Assembly (NCBI GenBank): GCA_003669585.1
Contig: QWOQ01000007.1
Coordinates: 1-64,000, forward strand
From: Planctomycetota bacterium
GTDB lineage: Bacteria; Planctomycetota; Planctomycetia; Pirellulales; UBA1268
DNA length: 64,000 bases
Direction: 5' to 3'
A program made the position numbers and the translations under genes. Below the pieces are notes generated by a model. The model was not told the DNA's origin. It ran no database searches and saw only the letters and a program-made list of their open reading frames with translations. The number at the start of each line of letters is the position of its first letter. Position 1 is the stretch's first letter. This document shows positions 8,225-15,918 of the stretch, in pieces.

Positions 8225-11200
8225 TTACGTGCCTTTTTTCGGGATGGGCTTTTTATTACCTCCATCCCCCTTCACTCGACTTGGACCCGCTGGTTTATTC
8301 GAGTTGTGATCGGCAAAAAAGTATTCGATTTTTTCCCTGGACTGGAGAATCGATCCGGTCTTGCCGTCGTGCTCATGAAAACGAACCCAGAACCGGACGG
8401 TTACAGTTCCATCTTGGTTGTGATCAAGCTTGTATCCTTGCCATCCAAGCGGTGCGGGAACGCCTGCTTGCTGTGACAAGGCTGTAATTTTTTTCCTCGT
8501 GGTCCAGGCCACGGTGAGGACGGGGATATGGCTGCCTAACGCCGCGAGCCCTGGCCCCGTCAAAAAGTGATTGCCATCCGTAGCTGAGGGATCTACCCAG
8601 GGGAAAATTTTCTCCGGGGCGTGGGCGATCAATCGGTCGTTGAGAACTTCGATGCGCGCGGGTTGTATCCTTGGCGGCGTGGGTATGTGGATCTGCAATG
8701 CCGGGTCGGTGTAGTTGGCGAGTCCATAGAGAATATAGTAATAGTAGTTGTCGTTGTTTGCCGCAACGAGACCGTTGAGCCCGTGTAAAAAGGCCTCTCC
8801 GGTGGTCATCCCAGCCGCCATCCCGACGAACAGGTTTTGGCGGTGGTAGTTCTTTTGCTCGCCAGTGCCGCGAACGCTGGCCATCAGACCGACTGCCCCC
8901 TGACGCGTGATTGTGTTTCCAAAGGTCGCTGGATAGAAATCTTCATCAAGACCGGCTACGTTGCACCCACCCGCCTCTACCAGCATCGGTGCTAACAACT
9001 CCGTCGTGTCTGTACTAAGACCTGCAAAACCGCCAGGACCGCCGTGGTCGTCTTGAACGGCAATATTCGCGGTTGAGATATCGAAATTCGGCTCGGCGAG
9101 CTCCTTCGGAAACGTGTGGTAGTGCACGTCGAATCCCACATTGTCGAGGTTGGTGGAGACCTGAGAGTACACATCGCCGAACTCCCCGATGTGAAGGTAG
9201 TTCCGTGCCGAGGTGGCAGAAACCAAGTCACGGTAGGTGACAGAACGGGTCGCGAGTAACGTGCTCAGGGTCGTGTCGAGCCCCAGGATACGCCCCATCG
9301 CGATCTCGTAGAACGGATCCTCGTCGACATTGGCGAGGGGTTGATCCGAGATCAAGTAGTCCACGTCATCATGCCCCGCGGCGTATGTGATACCCATGGG
9401 CAAAACGTCCGGAAGTCCGACCATCGCCATATATTTCGGGTGGCCCCGTCTCACGACATAGTATTTGGCCAATCTTTCTTTCAGCTCTGCTGATGTTGGA
9501 TAGGTGAATCGCACATGGCCTGGAGCCAGTCTTTCCCATGTTCCAGTGGCCACTGAGTAGCGTTTGCCGCCGATGGGCACCACGTCTGCGCGATGTATCA
9601 GTTCACCGGCGTCACCAAAACGCCCATTGCCGTTCAAATCAATATTGATAATGTCGTAATTGTTTTTGTCAGGATTCTGTATGGCTGACAGACTGATCAC
9701 AAAGGGGTGCGATTTATCGTTCAGACGCACGGTGCCGGTGTACCATATCCCACTGGCGCTGTCGGCTGCGCCGTTAGGACGCGATGAGGTTTGGTTGTCA
9801 TACCAAAATGGGTGATTGAAATCAGCCTCGAAGTCAAGGGCGACCACGGCGCCTTGATGGCTTGCCGCGAGCAACGCTGCGCTGAGGGATGCTTTCTTCG
9901 TAAAGCCTGTTATGCGGTCGTTGATGTTGCAGACCGCGAAATAGTCCACAGGAAGCTGATTGGCCACCATCCAACGGATGACAGATTTGTCGTCAGGCAG
10001 GGTTGTTAACTGGAGGCCAGCGTTCGACAGTTGTGACTTCACTCCAGCGTCTTGGCCCACGATGATGGCGCGCTTGGCAGACAGCTCCTTGAAAGTCGCA
10101 GCAACCGCTTGGGAGATGCCCTGCGTTTGATCGTAGAAGAACAGTGGGCTTTGCAATCTGGCCGCCAACGTCGAAGCCGCGAGACCGGCGCCATATTCAT
10201 CGCGCGAAGCGAGCACCACGGTGTCGGCTGTGCTCCAGAAACTGCGGGCGAGAATGATGGTGGTTCGGTCGAGATTCGATGAGTCGACAACGACGTGCTT
10301 ATCGTGGTTTTGCCCTGCGGCGCCTACCATGCTCGCGATTTCGTCACTATTCAAGGCAACATTATAAATTCCGACGTCTCGGAGCGTGCCGCGCAGGAAA
10401 TCCGACTTTTCAAAAGACCCGAGTTGCAGGTGCGTTGTAGTCACCGTGTCGATCACGGTGCCGTCGCTGGCAATGGGACACCCATTGCCGCCGCTGTAGA
10501 GCGCTGCCACATCGGTCTCTGTCAGCGGTCGACTCCACATGGCGACTTCGTCGATGAGCCCATGGAAAAAGCTCTCTGTGTTGCCCCCGTATTCCTTGGA
10601 TCCAAGGCAAATACTGTGTGCGCCCTGCGACACCGGGTTTGCAATCGCCGCAGATCCAGCATTCGCACCGTTGAGATACATCGTCACGTTTTTGCTGCTG
10701 CGCGCATCGTATGTCATCACCACGTGGGTCCATTGACCGTCGACAAATGCGGGTGCGTTCGTATTGATATCGCTACCCTGTTGGTCCTCGCCGAACCAAC
10801 GCATTCTGATCCGCTGACTGGACGAGTCGCGATCGAGGTACCACCCGTGGTACCAGGCTTCTCCCTTGGAGAAAACACCGCACCATTCCGGCAACACAGT
10901 CGTGTCGGGTTTCATCCAGAAGGACACCGAGAATTGGTCCTTGAGATCCAAGTGGGCCTTGCCAGGAATTTCGACCCAGTTCTGGTCTTGGCTGTTGAAT
11001 TTTAGGCAACCGCCTATCTTTCCGCCGTTCACGTAGACAGGTCCAGGGTAGGCCAACTTTCGCGCATCTTTGGTATGTAGCTTCCCGTTGGTACCAAACC
11101 CGGACGAGTCCAGTGCGATGAGCCCTCCACCGTCATCGAGAGCCCAGTAGCCTCTGAGGCCTATGGTCAAGCCAGATCCTTGTTTATCCGAGATCGCGTT

Positions 11201-12301
11201 TATCGCTTCGCGTTTGCCATCGACATAGAACACAATTTGACTAATGGCTGTCGCGCCGCTGTCCTTGACTGCGGCAACGTGATGCCACTTGCCGTCCGTC
11301 AGGCAGGTCGCCCCTAGCACCTCAGCCCCCCCCACGTCCACCGCCAGCTGCCCGGAATCGTTCAGTCGAACGACCCACTTCTGCCCGTTGTTTGTCGATG
11401 AACCAAACCCGGCAATTGTCCCGGATGCGCCGGCAGTCGCCTTGACCCAGGCGGTAACGGTGCGAGCCGCGTTGCCTGCTACCCCGTTGTATGTGGCAAC
11501 GTCGACAGTGTCATCCACACCGTCGAACGCAAGTCCCCCTTCGCTCCAAGTGGCGCCCAAAATGGTGCCATTGTGGCCATTTTGAGAGCTATCGAAGAAC
11601 TCGTCTTTCCCCGCGACATTGGCCTTGTAACGAACATCGGCGAACTCTGCCTCTTGGCCGACAAGAATGACATTGTCCGGATGATAACGCTCGATGTAAT
11701 GATCGACATACTGGTTTATGTAGCCGCTTGCATTCAGAGCGATCACTGCGGGTGTTCCCTTGTTCATCTTGGTCGCCGCCGGAAGAGCAGCCATGAATCG
11801 AAAATCGTGCCACAACGGTTGCTGGCTCACGGGAACCAAAAACAGATTCCTGTCGCCCTGAATATTCACCAACTCTTCATGATCGCCGGAACGTGCATTC
11901 CCTGAGAATTGATCGGGTGTCGTTGCTGATTTAGTGTTGGTTGACTTGACGCTCATTGATGATCGCGATGCGGTTTGCTTGTTGTCTTTCCGGAGGTCGC
12001 TTTCTCGCTTGGCAAGTTCAAGGCTTGCGGAACTGAGCTTGTCTGCGGGAACAACCACCTGCTTGCCGTCTGTTCGTTGAAGAACCAATTGTTTTCCATC
12101 GAAGCTTTGAAAACTCGCCTCAACGCTGAACTTTTCAGTATTATCCACCCAACGGAGAATTCGATCTTGCCCGAATAAGTCGACCGACAAAAGAGACGAC
12201 CCCGTGACGATTGCAGCCCAGACCAAAAGCAACCTGCTCGCTTTCCAAGTGGCGACAGTTACTGTTGTATTAAGCGTTCCTCTCAGGATATGTGTCAGCA
12301 T
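8225..12301 (-). CDS. Large exported SHD1 / LamG / gingipain-like (peptidase C25) protein
   Basis: This 1,358-residue protein begins with a signal-peptide-like stretch (RLLLVWAAIVTGSSLLSV, about 24-41). An SHD1 (SLA1 homology 1) domain, common in planctomycetes, follows at about 45-100 (ILRWVDNTEKFSVEASF). Two concanavalin-type LamG domains lie at about 225-380 and 385-620 (FDGVDDTVDVA; HGLIDEVAMWSRPL). Segments before and after them (PDNVILVGQEAEF; AASTLAARLQSPLFF, AKRAIIVGQDAGVKSQL) resemble cell-wall-binding repeat 2. The C-terminal part, about 960-1270, looks like the gingipain/C25 fold, with candidate catalytic residues in DDHGGPGG and GGCNVAG. It is probably an exported or surface cysteine peptidase or adhesin. 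It is alone between inverted repeats A and B. The enzymatic assignment is less certain than the domain layout. Confidence 0.75.
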   Translation of the reverse strand: MLTHILRGTLNTTVTVATWKASRLLLVWAAIVTGSSLLSVDLFGQDRILRWVDNTEKFSVEASFQSFDGKQLVLQRTDGKQVVVPADKLSSASLELAKRESDLRKDNKQTASRSSMSVKSTNTKSATTPDQFSGNARSGDHEELVNIQGDRNLFLVPVSQQPLWHDFRFMAALPAATKMNKGTPAVIALNASGYINQYVDHYIERYHPDNVILVGQEAEFADVRYKANVAGKDEFFDSSQNGHNGTILGATWSEGGLAFDGVDDTVDVATYNGVAGNAARTVTAWVKATAGASGTIAGFGSSTNNGQKWVVRLNDSGQLAVDVGGAEVLGATCLTDGKWHHVAAVKDSGATAISQIVFYVDGKREAINAISDKQGSGLTIGLRGYWALDDGGGLIALDSSGFGTNGKLHTKDARKLAYPGPVYVNGGKIGGCLKFNSQDQNWVEIPGKAHLDLKDQFSVSFWMKPDTTVLPEWCGVFSKGEAWYHGWYLDRDSSSQRIRMRWFGEDQQGSDINTNAPAFVDGQWTHVVMTYDARSSKNVTMYLNGANAGSAAIANPVSQGAHSICLGSKEYGGNTESFFHGLIDEVAMWSRPLTETDVAALYSGGNGCPIASDGTVIDTVTTTHLQLGSFEKSDFLRGTLRDVGIYNVALNSDEIASMVGAAGQNHDKHVVVDSSNLDRTTIILARSFWSTADTVVLASRDEYGAGLAASTLAARLQSPLFFYDQTQGISQAVAATFKELSAKRAIIVGQDAGVKSQLSNAGLQLTTLPDDKSVIRWMVANQLPVDYFAVCNINDRITGFTKKASLSAALLAASHQGAVVALDFEADFNHPFWYDNQTSSRPNGAADSASGIWYTGTVRLNDKSHPFVISLSAIQNPDKNNYDIINIDLNGNGRFGDAGELIHRADVVPIGGKRYSVATGTWERLAPGHVRFTYPTSAELKERLAKYYVVRRGHPKYMAMVGLPDVLPMGITYAAGHDDVDYLISDQPLANVDEDPFYEIAMGRILGLDTTLSTLLATRSVTYRDLVSATSARNYLHIGEFGDVYSQVSTNLDNVGFDVHYHTFPKELAEPNFDISTANIAVQDDHGGPGGFAGLSTDTTELLAPMLVEAGGCNVAGLDEDFYPATFGNTITRQGAVGLMASVRGTGEQKNYHRQNLFVGMAAGMTTGEAFLHGLNGLVAANNDNYYYYILYGLANYTDPALQIHIPTPPRIQPARIEVLNDRLIAHAPEKIFPWVDPSATDGNHFLTGPGLAALGSHIPVLTVAWTTRKKITALSQQAGVPAPLGWQGYKLDHNQDGTVTVRFWVRFHEHDGKTGSILQSREKIEYFFADHNSNKPAGPSRVKGDGGNKKPIPKKGT

Positions 12302-12541
12302 GGCGAAAGCTCTACCTGTTTGTCAGTGTCTTGGTTCACCGCGAGGTGGAATGGGTCATCGCAGAGTGAACGAGAAAAGGAAAAAGGATAGCCCGATCAA
12401 CGGCACTTCCACAAGCGTCGAACCCGCGATGAGCGATCGACGAGATGAACCCGACCTATTTCTTGGCTCCTCAAGCCCAGATAGACTTAGCGAAAATCGC
12501 TCCAAGCTATCGCAAGCCGGGTTTGGAAAAGAGCAGCGCAG
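12302..12541. other. Non-coding stretch upstream of the LamG/gingipain-like gene
   Basis: The gap between the start of the - strand gene at 12301 and the end of the next - strand gene at 12685 is 383 bases. The part next to 12301 should hold the promoter of that gene, but I see no clear sigma-70 boxes. The rest carries repeat copy B, listed separately. No credible short gene is seen on either strand. Confidence 0.5.
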
Positions 12542-12632
12542 GCAACCCGGCTGGTACCAAGTTGGGGGCAGCGTCACACCACCAGATTCTCTCTCTGAAA
12601 GTGGTGCTGTTTAAGGGTGGAAGGTCGGCAGC
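12542..12632 (+). repeat. Dispersed ~85-base repeat, copy B
   Basis: The segment starts GCAACCCGGCTGGTACCAAG and runs through CAGCGTCACACCACCAGATT to GTGGTGCTGTTTAAGGG. It is the inverted counterpart of copy A at 8006-8090, and its right half matches copy C at 42572-42633 and the short copy D at 37884-37917. A small internal inverted repeat (CACCAC ... GTGGTG) is present. It lies 50 bases beyond the end of the beta-helix gene. Confidence 0.8.
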
Positions 12633-12684
12633 ATCACGCGCGATGAGTGGGAAGGCGTGTTTTAAGAATTTGTCTTCGGGTAAC

Positions 12685-15672
12685 CTACGGGGCAATCACC
12701 TGGACTTCTTGAAATGAAGTGTTCTCGCCGAGGGGCGTGATCGAGTAGACGTGCCACACAAGCCAGCGGAATTGACCCAGTGGTTGATTGGTGGAAGATC
12801 GGATGCTCGTCGCTTGGAAGGGTTCGGCGGCAATGTGGGTTGAATCGACTTCGATCAGCGGCGTGAAGAGCTTGCGGTCGCTGGTGTTCCAGCCGGGATT
12901 GGTTTCGCTCGTGCTGCCGTAGAGGCTGAAGTGTTGCGGGCCGCGGATTCCGTTTTGTTGGAACGACCAGGTGCTGATTGTCTGGATGTCGCGGCGTTGG
13001 CCGAGGTCGACTTTGGAGAGACCACCTTCCACGCCGTTGCCGAACACGGGGCCGTAGTTGCGATCCAGCTTGCCATCGAACAGCGTTTGTGGCGGTTCGT
13101 TGTTGGTGGCGGGTTGAGTCGTCAGCGCGGTGATCGGCAGCACATCCTTCGTCGCTGCCAGCGGGATTGTCTTGAAGCCATCGGCATCGGCGGACTCGGT
13201 TGTCGCGAAGAGGTAATGATCGACGGCAATCAGATTGGGCGTTTGGGCTCGCACGAGCCGAATCTCAAGTCGCTTGCCTGCCGCTGCGTTTTGAAGCCTC
13301 AGCAGGTCTGCAACGGTCTTCAACGGTTGATCATTGAGCGACTGAATGAGGTCGTTCGATTTGAAGCCGTCGGCCGCCGCTTCGCAATCGCTCGGCACGG
13401 ACTTCAGATGCACGCCGCCCGCATCCTTCGTGACGCCGAACGCCGAAAACTCATCGCCGGCGATGTTGCGAATGATGGCTCCTCGCCAGACGTGCTCGAT
13501 CGATTGTTGGGATCGTTGACCAATTGCTTGTAGCGGTGGTTCGTTGCCCGGCAGCTTCGGTGTGCGAGCGACCTTTTTTAGCTCGGGCTTCTGTACTCCG
13601 AAGTCATCCATCGAAAAGTTTTGGAAGCCGAGTTTAATCGCGGGGGATTCGCCCTTCACTTGGTAGTCGCCAGCCTCGCGGTTCGTGAAGAGCGGATCGC
13701 CGGTCAGCGAATTTGCGTCGCAGCCATTGGCCGCAAACTTCAGACGGTCGGCCTCAGAGGTGGTAAAAAGATTGAAGTCGACCTCGCGTCCCCACTTGCC
13801 CGACTGCATGATCGCCGGCGCATGCGCTCCCGCCCAGATGTTGCGGGTGACCTCGTCGTTGCTGATGCCATCGCCTTTTATGTGATACCAGACATGCGGA
13901 TGGAAGCCGCAGTCGACGCCGATGTTGTTGGTGACTCGCCGATGAAAGCCTTCTCGCAGCTTCAAGCCGCCGTGCAGGAAGACGTTGTTTGTGATTTCGT
14001 AGTTGCTCGAACCGTCGTCGAGATCCACGTCCCAACCGTGATCGCAGCGCCAACGATTGTGACGCAGGACCGTCGGCTTCACGGCGTCGAGCTTCGCGAG
14101 CTCCGGCAGCGACTCGGTCGCGGCGTTCTGTAAACCCCAATAACGATCGCGGCCCCATGAGTTGAACGAGCCATGATCGCCGGTCTCTTGCACGGTGTCG
14201 AAGACGTCGCAGTGCTCGATGAGATGCCCGCCCCAGCATCCGTCGCCGATGTTGATGCCCGCTCGCGATGCGTCGTAGATCGAGCAATGCCGCACAGTGA
14301 TGCCCGATGCCATCGCGATCTGCACTCCCGCCGCTTGCTTCTCGACCAGACCGATGCCACGAATCAAACAGTCCTCGACCGTGCAATCTACCGGATAGTT
14401 GTCGGTCTGCGGTCCCGGCTGTTTGTCGATCTTCTCAAGGCTTTGTCGCTGACCGTATTCGAAGAGCGGATTTCGCACGGATAGTGGATCACCCACGAAG
14501 GCTACGCCGCTCGCTCCGGTATCGCGGATGTCGCAACCAGCAATCCGCACGCGGCGGTTAGAGTTGCTGACAAAGATCGCATTGCCGCCGATTTGATCGA
14601 ACTCGCAATCGAGGAGGCTGCAATCTTCAGTCCCTTCCAGAAACACCGCGCCTTCGCGAGCCATCGTCCAGTCACTGCGGAGCAACGGCTCTTTGGTCTG
14701 CATGAAGGTGCGAGCGGCATGACGAAACGTCAGTCCGCGCAGGGTCACGTTCTTCACCGGCTGCTTCTGAGTTCCGTCGATCCGCATCAGTTGGCTCGAG
14801 ATCGGGAACTCGACCGTAGCGTTTGCGAGATCAAGCCCTTCCGGCGGCATGAAGTAAAGCGTGTTCGACGTCTGGTCATAGAACCATTCGCCGGAGGCAT
14901 CGAGTTCCTCGAAGATGTTTTCGACATAGCGATGTTGCTTGTGCATGTCGCAACCGCGGTTGTTCTGCCTGCCGCCGTCAGTCAGCACATCGCCGTTCTT
15001 GTCCTTGCCCGTGATGAGAAAGTGAACTCCGCCCCACGCGCCCGGATGCAAGGCATGCAGATAACCGCCAGCGGGATTGCTCCAGCGCGCCGCACGCTCG
15101 CGACTGATAGCGTCCGCCGCGAAACCACCGAGTGGTCGAATCTCCGGATCAAAGTTTGGATAGCGAGCCATCCTCTGCCGCTGACCATTTACGAAGAGTT
15201 CGTCGACCTGCAACTTGAATTGAAACCGAGCTTCTTCGGCCCGATTCGGATGAGAGTAAATCTGCATCCCAAGATCAGCTTGCCAGATGCCGTCACGAAA
15301 CGGCTGCCACTTCAGCTCGAGCTTGCGGTCGCTCGTGACAACGACCTTCTCACCGGGAGCCGCGCGGAACTCGACCCCTTCATCCTCATGAGTCAACTCC
15401 AACCGGCGTTCGATGCGATACATGCCACCGTGAATGACGACTGTCGTCCCGCGAGCTGTCCGCGCGAGCAACTGAGCGATCTGCAACGACGCGACCGGAT
15501 TGGCCGCGCTGCCATCGTTCTGGTCGTTGCCTTGTGTCGAGACATGGATCTCACGAATTCCCTGCACGGCTTTCGACGCCGTCTTTGCAGTTGATTCCTG
15601 CGCAGCAACGATGCCGAATGTGGCGATGCTGAACGAGGCAAAGAGTACGACGGTGTGTTTCGCGAGCGTCAT
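12685..15672 (-). CDS. Secreted right-handed beta-helix protein with PDZ and discoidin-like C-terminus (GH141-like)
   Basis: This is a 995-residue protein with an N-terminal signal peptide (TVVLFASFSIATFGIVAAQ). Residues about 40-660 read as a right-handed parallel beta-helix of the polysaccharide-lyase / GH141 type. It opens with the typical EIHVSTQGNDQNDGSAANP segment, and many short turns repeat (VRHCSIYDASRAGINIGDG, EITNNVFLHGGLKL). A PDZ-like domain lies at about 700-790 (GGVHLKSVPSDCEAAADGF, LIQSLNDQPLKTVADLLRL). The C-terminal 130 residues resemble a discoidin/F5-8C fold (LFDGKLDRNYGP, HFSLYGSTSETN). It probably acts on a polysaccharide outside the cytoplasm; the substrate is unknown. 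It belongs to a - strand run of exported enzymes, but 246 bases separate it from the next gene, so a separate promoter is likely. Confidence 0.75.
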   Translation of the reverse strand: MTLAKHTVVLFASFSIATFGIVAAQESTAKTASKAVQGIREIHVSTQGNDQNDGSAANPVASLQIAQLLARTARGTTVVIHGGMYRIERRLELTHEDEGVEFRAAPGEKVVVTSDRKLELKWQPFRDGIWQADLGMQIYSHPNRAEEARFQFKLQVDELFVNGQRQRMARYPNFDPEIRPLGGFAADAISRERAARWSNPAGGYLHALHPGAWGGVHFLITGKDKNGDVLTDGGRQNNRGCDMHKQHRYVENIFEELDASGEWFYDQTSNTLYFMPPEGLDLANATVEFPISSQLMRIDGTQKQPVKNVTLRGLTFRHAARTFMQTKEPLLRSDWTMAREGAVFLEGTEDCSLLDCEFDQIGGNAIFVSNSNRRVRIAGCDIRDTGASGVAFVGDPLSVRNPLFEYGQRQSLEKIDKQPGPQTDNYPVDCTVEDCLIRGIGLVEKQAAGVQIAMASGITVRHCSIYDASRAGINIGDGCWGGHLIEHCDVFDTVQETGDHGSFNSWGRDRYWGLQNAATESLPELAKLDAVKPTVLRHNRWRCDHGWDVDLDDGSSNYEITNNVFLHGGLKLREGFHRRVTNNIGVDCGFHPHVWYHIKGDGISNDEVTRNIWAGAHAPAIMQSGKWGREVDFNLFTTSEADRLKFAANGCDANSLTGDPLFTNREAGDYQVKGESPAIKLGFQNFSMDDFGVQKPELKKVARTPKLPGNEPPLQAIGQRSQQSIEHVWRGAIIRNIAGDEFSAFGVTKDAGGVHLKSVPSDCEAAADGFKSNDLIQSLNDQPLKTVADLLRLQNAAAGKRLEIRLVRAQTPNLIAVDHYLFATTESADADGFKTIPLAATKDVLPITALTTQPATNNEPPQTLFDGKLDRNYGPVFGNGVEGGLSKVDLGQRRDIQTISTWSFQQNGIRGPQHFSLYGSTSETNPGWNTSDRKLFTPLIEVDSTHIAAEPFQATSIRSSTNQPLGQFRWLVWHVYSITPLGENTSFQEVQVIAP

Positions 15673-15735
15673 CGGTCGTTGGCATTCGGTTGTGGTACTG
15701 CGTCTGGCTCTGGCTGGTTCGTGGCCTACGTGAAC

Positions 15736-15884
15736 TCAGCGAAGATTCAGTGGGGACTCTATGTTCAATTTAAGTCTGATGAGTTTCGTGGCATCCGTCG
15801 AGGTTTCAATCGGCGTGATCGTTTCGCGGATGCTCTTGGCCTGCATGCGCAACAGATGGCAGTGCGGCGGGGGCGGTGCCGGAC
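15736..15884 (-). pseudogene. Relic of the 3' end of a DUF6288-like gene
   Basis: The - strand frame ending at stop 15736-15738 reads HLLRMQAKSIRETITPIE, then TSTDATKLIRLKLN. The intact gene at 23318-25687 ends with DLMRMKGESVRETIAAIE, then SSTDSPELVRLKEN. The match is collinear over more than 30 residues but there is no gene body in front of it: the frame breaks into proline-rich nonsense and then meets the end of the S9 peptidase gene. This is the degraded tail of a second copy, probably left when the neighbouring region was rearranged. Confidence 0.65.
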
Positions 15885-15918
15885 TGGAGGAAGCGAAGGC
15901 GGTTATGTGGGCGTGAGT

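Noticed and set aside
10295-11005. 236-codon + strand open frame inside the LamG/gingipain-like gene
   Set aside because: The - strand carries two recognisable LamG domains here; the opposite frame is a shadow.
14593-15594. 333-codon + strand open frame inside the beta-helix gene
   Set aside because: The - strand frame has a signal peptide and beta-helix repeats; the + strand frame has no motif or good ribosome site.
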